Of a DNA stretch of 57,318 bases, positions 16,102-24,214 are shown piece after piece. Made by a program: the position numbers and the translations under genes. Source of the DNA: Minisyncoccota bacterium (GTDB lineage Bacteria; Patescibacteriota; Microgenomatia; UBA1400; PJMF01); contig PJMF01000032.1 of the NCBI GenBank assembly GCA_003173865.1, forward strand, positions 1 to 57,318, given 5' to 3'. The notes beneath the pieces are model-generated. The model did no database searches, had not been told where the DNA came from, and saw nothing but the letters and a program-made list of their open reading frames with translations. How positions within the stretch are numbered: the stretch's first letter is position 1; every line of letters starts with the position of its first letter.

Positions 16102-17403
16102 ATGAGACGGGTAATTCAAACAATCTTGTCCCACAAGTGGGTGGTTTTTGGGACAGTAGTGGTTTTTGTGATTCAGTCGGTTTTTGTAAGTTCGTTTGTG
16201 TACTTTACGTACCACCCAGAGCAAAAACCGTCATTTTTCCCAAAATTAGCGGTTGATTTGGAAACTCTTGTAGAGTGTAACAAAAATGTAAAGGCAGGTA
16301 AATCCCCCTACATTCCAAAGGGAGAATATTGGACTGAGTATAAACCTGATCAACCATACCTGAATTGCAGGTATGATCTAAGCTTAATCGAGTTGTATGG
16401 GTTAATCCCAATGAATTCATCGGGATATAAAGCTTTTCAAGCTCTAAGCTTCGTAGTGCTTTGGTTAATTTACGTCTCTGTGTGCCTGCTCTTGGTCCAA
16501 GTTGCAATAGTCAGTTTGAAACGCAAAAGCGCCATAAACTATTTGCCCCTTCTGATAGGGGCAACACCACCTATTGGTGCAACATTGTTTATCAACACTG
16601 ACGTGGTTATGTTTGCTGCTGTGGTCGTCATGCTTTGGGCGACGTTGAGGGAAAAACCTCTTGTGACAGTTATAGCGTTAACGGCGGCCGTGGTGATTGG
16701 AACAAAGGAGCCACAGTATATGGTGCTGTGGATTATTCCATTGGGCGTATTAGGCATTCAGCCATTTCTCAGAATGGTTTTTCTGACAATAGCATTTTAC
16801 TCTCTACGCTTTGGGCTTGGTTGCTTGTTCTTTCCGGAGGGGCCAGTGGCAGGTTTTGAGGTTAACATGGACCGCTTTCGTTTTGGCCGGGAAGCATTTT
16901 CCCACATGCCATGGGGGTTAGTACCTCACCACGAACAAGAAAATGCAATTCTGCAAGTTTTGTTAAACTGGTTTGGGCCAGTATGGTGGGTTCCAGGTCT
17001 GATGGCAACAGTGACCGCGATTACTGTTGTGGTGCCAAGTGTCCTATTAAGAAAGCTTACAAGACAATTCCGAGGTAAATTACTGTGGATTCTTATTGGA
17101 TTGTTGTTGTATGCAATCGTCAATACCAGTTTGCCTCAGATAGAATATGCTGCTGGCGTAATCTTAATCTACTTTTTCCTGTCTTTAGCAGGAGACTACC
17201 CGCGTCGGTTGGGGAGATATTTGATGCTCATCTACATCGTATCCCAGATTTTGATTCTAATGTATCAACCGGGAATGCCAGCATGGCTGAACGTGGTAAA
17301 TCAGCCTACTGTATTATTTGCACTACTGATTTCAGTTTGGCAAATAACAGAGGCCATCTTGTGGATGGCAAAACACACCGATCAAATTGAATCTCTTGCT
17401 TAG
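16102..17403 (+). CDS. polytopic membrane protein, possibly GT-C glycosyltransferase-like (433 aa)
   Basis: Ten or so membrane helices starting at residues 12-35. The first outer loop (about 35-105) is long and polar with two cysteines (VECNKNV, LNCRYDLS). Later loops hold NTDVVMF, GTKEPQY and FRFGREAFSHMPWG. The layout, a long loop 1 with acidic residues followed by many helices, recalls GT87/DUF2029-type mannosyltransferases, but I see no decisive motif. AAAGG lies about nine bases before the ATG. It may be controlled by the hairpin terminator 70 bases upstream. The gene is isolated; a weak hairpin follows it. Confidence 0.6.
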   Translation: MRRVIQTILSHKWVVFGTVVVFVIQSVFVSSFVYFTYHPEQKPSFFPKLAVDLETLVECNKNVKAGKSPYIPKGEYWTEYKPDQPYLNCRYDLSLIELYGLIPMNSSGYKAFQALSFVVLWLIYVSVCLLLVQVAIVSLKRKSAINYLPLLIGATPPIGATLFINTDVVMFAAVVVMLWATLREKPLVTVIALTAAVVIGTKEPQYMVLWIIPLGVLGIQPFLRMVFLTIAFYSLRFGLGCLFFPEGPVAGFEVNMDRFRFGREAFSHMPWGLVPHHEQENAILQVLLNWFGPVWWVPGLMATVTAITVVVPSVLLRKLTRQFRGKLLWILIGLLLYAIVNTSLPQIEYAAGVILIYFFLSLAGDYPRRLGRYLMLIYIVSQILILMYQPGMPAWLNVVNQPTVLFALLISVWQITEAILWMAKHTDQIESLA

Positions 17404-17411
17404 TTTTTTAT

Positions 17412-17440
17412 GCACCTTCTTCTCCCTCAAAAGGAGGTGC
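17412..17440 (+). terminator. weak hairpin after the 16102 gene
   Basis: GCACCT (17412-17417) pairs with AGGTGC (17435-17440), with a competing inner CTCC/GGAG pairing. The downstream tract AAATCTTTTC is only partly T-rich, so termination strength is doubtful. The rest of the gap to 17550 is AT-rich; it probably holds the promoter of the response-regulator gene, but I cannot choose a box with confidence. Confidence 0.35.
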
Positions 17441-17550
17441 AAATCTTTTCTCAATACACATCAAAAATATTTCTTTGTGGACAAAGTATATACAAGGGTG
17501 TAGCATCGCTTTTACCTTTTTATATTTAGAAACGAAGTTAAAGGATTCTT

Positions 17551-18315
17551 ATGCAACCAGAACTACGTTCGCCACAATCAAGTCAAACGGAAGTAACACA
17601 TAGAGTGATTGTGGTTGATGACAATCCAGACTTTTTTCCCCAAGTTGAGCTTTATATTCTTGCTGCCTATGCTGCTATCGGTATATCTGATACTCAGGTA
17701 AAAATAAAAAATTATGATAAACCAGTAAAAGCAATGCAGAGTTTTCTTGCAGATTCGGCCATTCCAGATGTAGTTATTTCTGATGTACAGATGCCTCTCG
17801 TTGATGGAACAGCTGTGGTTGATGTGGCGCTTAGTCAATACACTAGGCTCAATGATCCCCAGTCTAGTGCAATAATTCTTGCTGTTTCGTCTGCAAACAG
17901 ACCTGAAGAGCTTAGAGAAAGTGTTTCTTTCGTGTGCAAAAGTCAATTAAATGAAGAACTTCTGCCTAAGTTAACAGACCAATTAAGGAAAAAATATCCT
18001 CCCCAATCAGAGCAATTTCCTGCGGCAACACCAGAAAAAGCAATGCTGAGTAGAGCAAAAGAAGCAATCGAGAAAATTGACTATCGTGGCGATCAGGTTG
18101 CACGCGCATTGGCAATAAATATTGTGCAAGTGTTAAGTGAGTCTCCTAATTTCTCGATGACATCACAAGCAATTAAAGGAAAACTTGATGAATCAAGAGA
18201 AGAACAAGGAAAAACTCTACTCCTTGCAGTAGATGACGAACTTTCTAGGCTAGTAAGTGCAGGAGTTCTTGTGCGCGATAAACAAATAACAGGTTCCAGC
18301 TACAGCTTAGTTTAA
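17551..18315 (+). CDS. orphan response regulator with a C-terminal winged-helix-like domain
   Basis: 254 residues. The receiver domain has the acidic pair D23/D24 (VIVVDDNPD), phospho-acceptor D78 (VVISDVQMPLVDG), S113 and the conserved lysine K130 (FVCKSQ), so it should be phosphorylatable. A linker (about 145-170) leads to an 85-residue C-terminal domain with helix-helix-strand character ending GSSYSLV. That domain resembles the small protein encoded next door rather than a standard OmpR or NarL effector. No histidine kinase gene is in the window. AAAGGA precedes the ATG, setting the start. The output is probably transcriptional, by inference. Confidence 0.8.
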   Translation: MQPELRSPQSSQTEVTHRVIVVDDNPDFFPQVELYILAAYAAIGISDTQVKIKNYDKPVKAMQSFLADSAIPDVVISDVQMPLVDGTAVVDVALSQYTRLNDPQSSAIILAVSSANRPEELRESVSFVCKSQLNEELLPKLTDQLRKKYPPQSEQFPAATPEKAMLSRAKEAIEKIDYRGDQVARALAINIVQVLSESPNFSMTSQAIKGKLDESREEQGKTLLLAVDDELSRLVSAGVLVRDKQITGSSYSLV

Positions 18316-18324
18316 AATAATTAT

Positions 18325-18660
18325 ATGATTATTAACAATTCATCATCTGAAGGAACAGGACTAGATTGGGCAGCAATTGGTCGGGAAGCAATTGAAGCTT
18401 CTGATCGTAAGGAAGAAGAAAGAGTTGAGAGAGCATTTGAAGAACAAATTCTAGCAGTACTAAAAAAGTCTGATCAACCAATGAAATCATCGGATATCAT
18501 GATAGAAGTAAATCAATTGAGATCAAAATTGAGGTTAGATGAGGTCACTTTGATAAAAGTAATCATGAAACTGCAAAGTCTTGTGCAGTTAGATGGGGCG
18601 CCAGGAGAAAAAATTGTACGCAGTGGAAGTCCGGATGAATTTAAGTATAGCCTTGAATAA
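18325..18660 (+). CDS. small winged-helix-like protein paired with the response regulator (111 aa)
   Basis: The region from about 25 to the end parallels the C-terminal domain of the neighbouring regulator: an AIE-start helix, then IL.VLKKSDQPMKSSDI, then TLIKVIMKLQSLVQLDG, ending in KYSLE (the regulator has VQVLSESPNFSMTSQAI, TLLLAVDDELSRLVSAG and SYSLV). This suggests a duplicated wHTH module without a receiver. It starts nine bases after the regulator's stop. TAAAAT (18313-18318) lies exactly six bases before the ATG, so it may also have its own leaderless transcript. A DNA-binding partner or competitor of the regulator is the likely role. Confidence 0.65.
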   Translation: MIINNSSSEGTGLDWAAIGREAIEASDRKEEERVERAFEEQILAVLKKSDQPMKSSDIMIEVNQLRSKLRLDEVTLIKVIMKLQSLVQLDGAPGEKIVRSGSPDEFKYSLE

Positions 18661-18679
18661 TTTTACTTAGGTCTTGTCC

Positions 18680-19036
18680 TTACACGCGAGCTCCGAACAT
18701 CCTACTCACTTTACTCGCCCACTTCTCCGCCCACTCGTCTTCTTGAATTTTTTGTAAGGCCGTAACTATGCCTGGTTTGATGAGCATTTCGGCTACTGCA
18801 GAAATGGTCGCACTTGAAACGTTCAGTGACTTTGCTATTTCGCCATACGGTTTTCCTTTGTGAAGTAGTATTGCTATAGCCAATCTTTTTGCCAAGACTA
18901 CTTTTTCTGTTTCACTAAAAAAATCTTCAAAAAAGGTAGTTGCATCACTATGACCAAGATCTGCGAGCAACTGCACGAACTGTGATTGAATTTTTGCTGT
19001 TTCAACTTTAGAGAGATTTTGTGAGGAAATTTGCAT
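18680..19036 (-). CDS. TrpR-like YerC/YecD family transcriptional regulator
   Basis: 118 residues, all helical, the usual length for this family. FFSETEKVVLAKRLAIAILLHKGKPYGEIAKSL is the family core, and the helix-turn-helix is GEIAKSLNVSSATISAVAEML. Related proteins are tryptophan-repressor-fold DNA-binding proteins whose ligand is mostly unknown; no trp genes are in this window. The start ATG has GATAAT five bases upstream, and AAAAGG slightly further, so either a leaderless or a short-leader transcript is possible. It begins six bases after the stop of the membrane protein gene at 19043. Confidence 0.88.
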   Translation of the reverse strand: MQISSQNLSKVETAKIQSQFVQLLADLGHSDATTFFEDFFSETEKVVLAKRLAIAILLHKGKPYGEIAKSLNVSSATISAVAEMLIKPGIVTALQKIQEDEWAEKWASKVSRMFGARV

Positions 19037-19042
19037 ACTGCA

Positions 19043-19501
19043 TTATCCTTTTCTTTCCATGAAGGTCAAGGGGAGTTCGATCATCAGTGGAGGAATGGCA
19101 CAGAGTAATACAATCGACCAAGTGAGAACCTCTTGAAGTTGCAAAAAAAGCAGCAGTGTCAAGTATAAACTCACTAATATCCCTCGCCGCGACTTGAGAA
19201 ACAAAAATGAAAAGAAAAAATAATGAGCGACTGCTGTGGCAATGAGGAGTGGCAAATACGTGTTCGGCACTACAACATCTTTTATTTTTTCAGGCTCAAT
19301 TCGCTGCATGAGATAAAAAATCACTCCATATAAGCAGACACTGATAATCAGTAATCCAATCCTGGAAAGATGAGAAGGTGTATGTGCAGCGGCTTTTACT
19401 GATTGAAATGAGGTGCTGTTATTTTTATGTGTAGTAACATACTTTTCAGACAACCAATCAGTTTTGACAGAGTGAGAATGTTTCTTTAAAAGATTTTGCA
19501 T
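19043..19501 (-). CDS. membrane protein of unknown function (152 aa)
   Basis: I start the protein at ATG 19501 (MQNLLKKHS) because the longer ORF-track start at 19534 would run past the divergent rmuC start. A polar, Ser/His/Lys-rich N-terminus of about 45 residues precedes four hydrophobic segments (about 50-66, 80-98, 103-120 and 124-140). Motifs are not recognised. On its strand TATACT lies nine bases upstream of the ATG. It sits six bases before the TrpR-like gene, so the two are likely co-transcribed. Confidence 0.6.
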   Translation of the reverse strand: MQNLLKKHSHSVKTDWLSEKYVTTHKNNSTSFQSVKAAAHTPSHLSRIGLLIISVCLYGVIFYLMQRIEPEKIKDVVVPNTYLPLLIATAVAHYFFFSFLFLKSRRGILVSLYLTLLLFLQLQEVLTWSIVLLCAIPPLMIELPLTFMERKG

Positions 19502-19525
19502 GACTTTTCCAGTATACTTTACTGT
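19502..19525. promoter_or_regulatory. 24-bp divergent promoter with palindromic AGTATACT
   Basis: AGTATACT reads as TATACT on both strands. On the plus strand it is seven bases before the rmuC ATG (19526). On the minus strand it is nine bases before the ATG at 19501. There is no room for a Shine-Dalgarno sequence, so both mRNAs should be leaderless or nearly so. Confidence 0.6.
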
Positions 19526-20623
19526 ATGACGCAAGAGCTAATGATTATTCTCGTTACATTAATTGCAGGTTTTGGAGTGCTGTTTGTGCTGCTTAAAAAA
19601 GCAGTTACTCCTCAAGCAAATCAGCGACAGCTCGAAGATACGGTAAATAAAATTTTTGGGATGACCACGCAAAAAATTGCTGAACAGAGTCGCGAAATTT
19701 TACAAGCTGAGAAAGCTGTCATTCATAATGATTTAAATAACAAGCAACAAGCAATCGAAAAATTAGTTGATAACTTACAGCGTGACTTGCGAGAACGACA
19801 ACAAGAACTCCGTAACTTAGAGCAAGATAGAACCAAAAAGTTTAGTGAACTTACTGCAGCTCTAGATCAGCATCGTCAACTTTCCGATGAGTTGAGAATT
19901 TCAACTCAGCAACTCGCAAGTGTGCTCTCAAATAATCAAGCTCGCGGTGGCTGGGGTGAACGCATTATTGAAGATCTTTTGCAGTCGAATGGACTGATTG
20001 AGGGTGTGCACTACGCGAAACAAACAGCGCTTCATGCAACCACACTTCGGCCGGATATTACATTGCTTCTGCCAAATAATCGTAACGTGCCTGTTGATGT
20101 GAAGTTTCCTTATGCCGAAATTCAAAAAATGTCAGTCGCGGAAACAAAGTCCGCAAAAGATATGCACTTCAAACAGTTTGCAATTGACTTGCGTACGAAA
20201 GTCAATAAAGTTGCTGAGTATATTAATCCTGAGTTTCATACGCTTGATTACGCGATTTTATTTGTCCCAAACGAAATGATTTTTTCATTTATTAATCAAA
20301 AATTTCCTGATATTGTCGATGAAGCAATTGGGAAACGAGTCATGATTGTGTCGCCGTTTACATTTTTGATCGTGGCGCGCACGGTGATAGAAAGTTATCG
20401 CAACTTCATGATGGAAGATCGGTTGAAAGAAATTATTCAGTTTGTTCAGGAGTTTACTAATGAGTGGAGTGTTTTCAATGAAGAATTTTTAAAGTTTGGC
20501 AGGTCTCTTGATACTCTTAAAGTTGGCTACGATAAGTTAACGACCACACGTGCTCTCCAAATGAATCGAAAAATTAAGAAAATCGAAGGTTACACTCAGG
20601 GGACTTTAGGAAAAGGAAAATAG
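19526..20623 (+). CDS. rmuC: DNA recombination protein RmuC
   Basis: 365 residues from ATG 19526; the ORF track's 19496 start would add ten residues and include the promoter. One N-terminal membrane helix (about 4-24) precedes a long coiled coil (about 40-130, rich in Q, E and R). The conserved RmuC nuclease-like domain starts at ARGGWGERIIEDLL and contains RPDITLLLPNNRNVPVDVKFP, LDYAILFVPNEM and IVSPFTFLIVART. RmuC limits inversions and rearrangements at short repeats in E. coli. A clear terminator follows 47 bases after the stop. Confidence 0.93.
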   Translation: MTQELMIILVTLIAGFGVLFVLLKKAVTPQANQRQLEDTVNKIFGMTTQKIAEQSREILQAEKAVIHNDLNNKQQAIEKLVDNLQRDLRERQQELRNLEQDRTKKFSELTAALDQHRQLSDELRISTQQLASVLSNNQARGGWGERIIEDLLQSNGLIEGVHYAKQTALHATTLRPDITLLLPNNRNVPVDVKFPYAEIQKMSVAETKSAKDMHFKQFAIDLRTKVNKVAEYINPEFHTLDYAILFVPNEMIFSFINQKFPDIVDEAIGKRVMIVSPFTFLIVARTVIESYRNFMMEDRLKEIIQFVQEFTNEWSVFNEEFLKFGRSLDTLKVGYDKLTTTRALQMNRKIKKIEGYTQGTLGKGK

Positions 20624-20670
20624 ATACATATAGATTTTATTAGCTAATAGTTTATAATATATTTATAAGA

Positions 20671-20719
20671 AATCTTCGGCCCGAGATCTTTGAATCTCCA
20701 CTTGGCGGAAGATTTTTTT
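20671..20719 (+). terminator. rho-independent terminator of rmuC
   Basis: AATCTTC (20671-20677) pairs with GAAGATT (20708-20714), with an inner hairpin GAGAT/ATCTC, and is followed by a run of seven T (20713-20719). The T-run overlaps the last codons of the minus-strand gene ending at 20718, so the two convergent genes share it. Confidence 0.7.
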
Positions 20720-21131
20720 ATTTGACAGGAAACACCGAAATACATGGAAGAGTTTTGTTACGAATAATTTGTTTAATCTGGACAATAAAGATGAAATCAT
20801 CGACCGTACGACCATAAAATCGATAAAACATTTCTTTTTTATTCTTAGGATTGATTTTGACTTCTGGTTTATATTTGGATTTTTGAATAACTTCAATTGC
20901 ACAAGGTAATAAGCGAAGTCGCCTCACTCTATCCGGTTGTCTTTTCTCCAACAAATGCGGCCAAAAATAATCAAAAAATACCTTCTGTTTTTTGAAGTAG
21001 GCAGATTTGAGATGAATTTTTCTTTTTGTTGTGCTCTTCATCTCTACAAAAATTTGCCGAGCGTATTTACTAACATCTTTATAGCTTGTTCCTGATAATG
21101 GTAATCTTTTATATAGATATATAAATAACAA
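20718..21131 (-). CDS. conserved-looking hypothetical protein (about 137 aa), start uncertain
   Basis: A basic protein with the blocks LPLSGTSYKDVSKYAR, KSAYFKKQKVFFDYFWPHL, RVRRLRLLPCAIEVIQ, NPKNKKEMFYRFYGRT and FIFIVQIKQ. From memory this pattern recurs in uncharacterised Patescibacteria proteins; I know no function. The C-terminus (DDFIFIVQIKQIIRNKT...ISVFP) looks like a beta sheet. The only usual start codon near the expected N-terminus is TTG at 21131, which lies in the stem of the upstream terminator. The first ATG (21041) would remove 30 conserved-looking residues. The start could thus be rare or the gene decaying. Confidence 0.6.
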   Translation of the reverse strand: MLFIYLYKRLPLSGTSYKDVSKYARQIFVEMKSTTKRKIHLKSAYFKKQKVFFDYFWPHLLEKRQPDRVRRLRLLPCAIEVIQKSKYKPEVKINPKNKKEMFYRFYGRTVDDFIFIVQIKQIIRNKTLPCISVFPVK

Positions 21132-21151
21132 CGCCCCTCACGGGGCGTTGT
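21128..21151 (-). terminator. perfect 10-bp GC-rich hairpin
   Basis: ACAACGCCCC (21128-21137) and GGGGCGTTGT (21142-21151) form a perfect stem with a four-base loop. On the minus strand TTATTTATA follows, a weak U-tract, so it most likely ends the transcript of the membrane protein gene at 21177. It overlaps the only plausible start of the next minus-strand gene. Confidence 0.65.
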
Positions 21152-21176
21152 AGCTATCTCTATGAAGAGAACTTTT

Positions 21177-21680
21177 TTATTTCTTTTCTTTTACCACTTC
21201 ACCTTCAATGATACCTGCACCCTTGTACAGTGGTTTCATTTCAAAAAGAACATACAAACCGATCACTGCGCCAAGGACCATGCCAAAAATTGAAGTTGGA
21301 TTGCCTCCAAATAATGATAAGACTCCAGAAACAATACTAAGCATATTGACCCAGAAAAGGTAGATCCATCCAACCATTTCCTGTTTTTGGAGTGGGCCAA
21401 ATGCTTTCAGCAAAAGCACAGCATTTACGAGTGTAATAATTGCCATTACCACCGTTGAGATGACTAACAGAGGATTTAAAGTAATTAAACTTAAAACACT
21501 TACTAAAGCGATGACTGGTCCAGCAATTAAACTCAGGATGATCTCTAAAAGTGCGACCCAAGGGGCAATTTTAACTAAGAATGCTGGAATACCTTTAGGC
21601 AAATGAGGGAGATCTTTAAACAACGCCTCAACTTTTGCAATAAACTCCATTGCATCTTTATCTGTAAGCTTATCGAACAT
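21177..21680 (-). CDS. four-helix membrane protein of unknown function (167 aa)
   Basis: I chose ATG 21680 (MFDKLTDKD) because AAGGAG lies seven bases upstream; the ORF-track start at 21707 has no such support. A soluble helical N-terminus of about 40 residues is followed by four membrane helices (about 40-62, 68-90, 102-122 and 128-145) and a charged C-terminal tail (EGEVVKEKK). No family is recognised. The hairpin 26 bases after the stop probably terminates it. Confidence 0.65.
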   Translation of the reverse strand: MFDKLTDKDAMEFIAKVEALFKDLPHLPKGIPAFLVKIAPWVALLEIILSLIAGPVIALVSVLSLITLNPLLVISTVVMAIITLVNAVLLLKAFGPLQKQEMVGWIYLFWVNMLSIVSGVLSLFGGNPTSIFGMVLGAVIGLYVLFEMKPLYKGAGIIEGEVVKEKK

Positions 21681-21729
21681 ACGACTCCTTTTTGCTGTAT
21701 TTAACAAGATAAATTGAGTATAACACCTT

Positions 21730-22221
21730 TTAAGGTTTTTCTAACTGGAAATACCCAAGCGCAAAAGAAACACTAAAAGGAAACGCTCGCACATTCAAAA
21801 TTCCTAGATAGTGATTTGGTGTAACTTCAACGATCTCATCAACCACAGGACGAAGCCAAAGCGGATTCTGTTTGACATTGTAATCAATTTTAATAACCTG
21901 CAGATGCTGGTCCTGGAGACTCACGTCGACTGAAGTTTTAAATGGATATAACTTGACTGGAGAGCTATTGACTTCAAAAAGATTAATACCCGTAGCACTT
22001 GGTGCATCAAATTCTTTTCCTTGCCATGAGTGTTGCTGGCTACCAGGAACTTTTCCCTGATAAAAACCGTTTGGCATCGCTTCTGGTACATGACCTCCAA
22101 GAAAAGATCGGTATAGCGGGCTTTTCTGTGTTTTGTATGTGAAATAGGTCAATACACTTAACATAACAACTAACCCTACAACTAAAAAAAGAATCAAAAT
22201 TTTCACCAAAGAAAATATCAT
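21730..22221 (-). CDS. membrane-anchored extracytoplasmic protein of unknown function (163 aa)
   Basis: A single N-terminal membrane helix (about 8-28) is followed by a beta-rich domain with NGFYQGKVPGS, HSWQGKEF, YPFKTSVDVSL, VIKIDYNVKQNPLW, VVDEIVEVTPNHYLG and a final FALGYFQLE. This looks like a lipid- or ligand-binding beta-barrel, but I cannot place it in a named family. TATACT (22228-22233) lies six bases before the ATG, so the mRNA should be leaderless. It is divergent from the acyltransferase gene, with which it shares the promoter spacer. Confidence 0.65.
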   Translation of the reverse strand: MIFSLVKILILFLVVGLVVMLSVLTYFTYKTQKSPLYRSFLGGHVPEAMPNGFYQGKVPGSQQHSWQGKEFDAPSATGINLFEVNSSPVKLYPFKTSVDVSLQDQHLQVIKIDYNVKQNPLWLRPVVDEIVEVTPNHYLGILNVRAFPFSVSFALGYFQLEKP

Positions 22222-22246
22222 TTCTTCAGTATAATACTTCGCAGTT
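22222..22246. promoter_or_regulatory. 25-bp divergent promoter around AGTATAATACT
   Basis: The near-palindrome AGTATAATACT supplies TATAAT on the plus strand (22230-22235), 11 bases before the ATG at 22247, and TATACT on the minus strand (22228-22233), six bases before the ATG at 22221. The -10 boxes overlap, so the two genes should exclude each other at initiation. Confidence 0.6.
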
Positions 22247-24214
22247 ATGAAAGAACGCTTAAAATCACTCGATGGTTTACGCGGACTCGCAGCTTTAGGT
22301 GTGTTTCTTTCTCATACTGGTTTTGAAGTTTCTTTATTAACGCATTCTGCAGCTTTGATTGCTGCGTATCACACCTTGGCAGTTGGCCCAAACTCTGTCC
22401 AAATTTTGTTTGTGTTAAGTGGATTCTTAATGGCCTATTTATATCCGATCATTCCTTTTCCATGGCAGTTTATTCAAAAGAGATATGCCAGAGTTATTCC
22501 CGTCTACAGTGTTGTAGTGATCTATTTATGGTTGACGGTTTTAGAGAAGTTTGTGCGAGTGTGGTATTTGCAGGTTGTGTTACTTTTTGTGCTCGCGTTG
22601 GGTTTTAGACTCATCTGGTTGCTTCTACAACGAGTTTCACCAAAAAGTGGCAAGTTCCTTTTTTCTTGTTTTCTTTTTCTGCAAATTATCATGTTTCTGA
22701 TCAATTTTTTCTTCGTCCCACACGTAGTGCAAAATGATCAAATAATTCTCCCTTTGCATATTAAAAATGTGATTATTGGGTTATCAAATCTGACTCTCAC
22801 AACTCCTTTTGCCAAAGACATTATTCGCATGGGTGGAGTGTTTTGGAGTCTAGCACCAGAAGTGTTGTTTTATCTGCTTTATCCTTTTCTCGTAATTCCG
22901 TTAGTGAGATTGGGAAAAAAATGGGGAGTGCTGGCCACCATTTTAATTGCGATTGGCGTCATTAAAATGTTATTTGATCTTGATCATGTATTTATGTCAT
23001 TGGCAGGCTTCCAAAGTATGAACGTTGCTCGGGCAAGTGGGTTTGTGGTGGGAGTGATCATTGGCTCACTGTATCAAGAACGTGGCCAAATTTGGCAAAA
23101 AGTGGAGCGCTTATTTCAGTTGCCACTCATGAATATCTTATTGATCACGGCATTTTTATTTGTACAGTGGGCTGATTGGGGAATCAAAAATGGTCAAAGT
23201 GTGATATTTCAAAATTACTACTACTTAACTTCAAGTGTAATTATTGGACTCGTGGTGGTGGCTGCAATTATTCCGGTCAGCTTACTCAGTCGGCTTCTGA
23301 GCCACAAATGGCTCACATTTTTAGGTCTCATCAGTTACTCTCTGTACTTGATTCATGCGGAAGTCATGGACTGGATTCCGGGAGTACTGTCGCCGGTGAT
23401 GCCATTTCTGCCGACGCCACAACTTGCGGCAGTTGTAGTGTTAATTGTGACAATCGTCGCTGTTATCGCCACTTCATATATGCTTTATCAACTTGTTGAG
23501 TCACTTTATTTTGCTCACAAACATCTTGCGAAGAAAAAAAAGAAAGTTTTGCCACTTCGTTTTCCCCCAAAAAATTCGTTGATTGGAGTGGGTGTGGTGA
23601 TTGTATTCTTGGTGATGGTATATGCTGGGAGCTATGCACCTTCTTTATCCGTAGTGAGACATCCATTCGAAGGAATCAACTCGTTTAACTCGCATGAAGT
23701 GTCAATCTTGCAACAGCCATTACAGGTGCCATTTCAAGCTAAGTATGACCGTTTGAGTATCATTGCAATGAATTTACGTTATGCTCAAGATGCCCAGACC
23801 ACTCTTCAAACAAAACAACATCCAGCTCAACTTGTCTTCAAGCTTTACGACGCGCAAACAAAACAAAAATTGTTTGAGTCTTCGCGAAATGCGTATATAG
23901 TGGAAGGACAAACGGCTTTTCCTTTTGGCTTTCCCACAATTGCTGACTCATCGGGAAAGAATTATGTAGCAGAAGTTTCTCTGGAAAATGGTTCTGAGAA
24001 TGATCAAATCTTCGTAGATACATCTTCCACCAGTTTAGTGAGTGAGTATATTAATCCCAAATCACTTTCGGTTTCGAATATAATTCGATTACTAGGAAAT
24101 CGTCTTATTTTCGCTTTTACCAACCCGAGTTTGTGGTTCGCACTGGGATTTATCGGTTTATTATGTGGTCTAATGATTAAACAACCAAAGCATGATAGAC
24201 TTACAACATTATGA
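22247..24214 (+). CDS. acyltransferase family 3 (OafA/YrhL-like) membrane O-acyltransferase
   Basis: 655 residues. The opening RLKSLDGLRGLAALGVFLSH carries the family's conserved Arg-rich start and the H of the R/H catalytic region. LFVLSGFLMAYL and FWSLAPEVLFYLLYP (with the conserved glutamate) follow. About ten or eleven membrane helices span residues 1-430, then an extracytoplasmic domain of about 170 residues and a last membrane helix near the C-terminus. Such enzymes acetylate surface glycans or peptidoglycan. The extra outer domain has no SGNH motif that I can see. The stop overlaps the start of the lipoprotein gene (ATGA), implying coupled translation. Confidence 0.92.
   Translation: MKERLKSLDGLRGLAALGVFLSHTGFEVSLLTHSAALIAAYHTLAVGPNSVQILFVLSGFLMAYLYPIIPFPWQFIQKRYARVIPVYSVVVIYLWLTVLEKFVRVWYLQVVLLFVLALGFRLIWLLLQRVSPKSGKFLFSCFLFLQIIMFLINFFFVPHVVQNDQIILPLHIKNVIIGLSNLTLTTPFAKDIIRMGGVFWSLAPEVLFYLLYPFLVIPLVRLGKKWGVLATILIAIGVIKMLFDLDHVFMSLAGFQSMNVARASGFVVGVIIGSLYQERGQIWQKVERLFQLPLMNILLITAFLFVQWADWGIKNGQSVIFQNYYYLTSSVIIGLVVVAAIIPVSLLSRLLSHKWLTFLGLISYSLYLIHAEVMDWIPGVLSPVMPFLPTPQLAAVVVLIVTIVAVIATSYMLYQLVESLYFAHKHLAKKKKKVLPLRFPPKNSLIGVGVVIVFLVMVYAGSYAPSLSVVRHPFEGINSFNSHEVSILQQPLQVPFQAKYDRLSIIAMNLRYAQDAQTTLQTKQHPAQLVFKLYDAQTKQKLFESSRNAYIVEGQTAFPFGFPTIADSSGKNYVAEVSLENGSENDQIFVDTSSTSLVSEYINPKSLSVSNIIRLLGNRLIFAFTNPSLWFALGFIGLLCGLMIKQPKHDRLTTL

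Noticed and set aside
18680-19036. Tryptophan-operon repressor proper (TrpR)
   Set aside because: The sequence fits the YerC/YecD branch, which shares the fold. There are no trp genes here and the tryptophan-binding residues cannot be confirmed by eye.
20663-20902. Minus-strand 79-aa ORF overlapping the rmuC terminator
   Set aside because: It runs through the terminator hairpin and is a shifted frame of the 137-aa gene, which has the better protein pattern.
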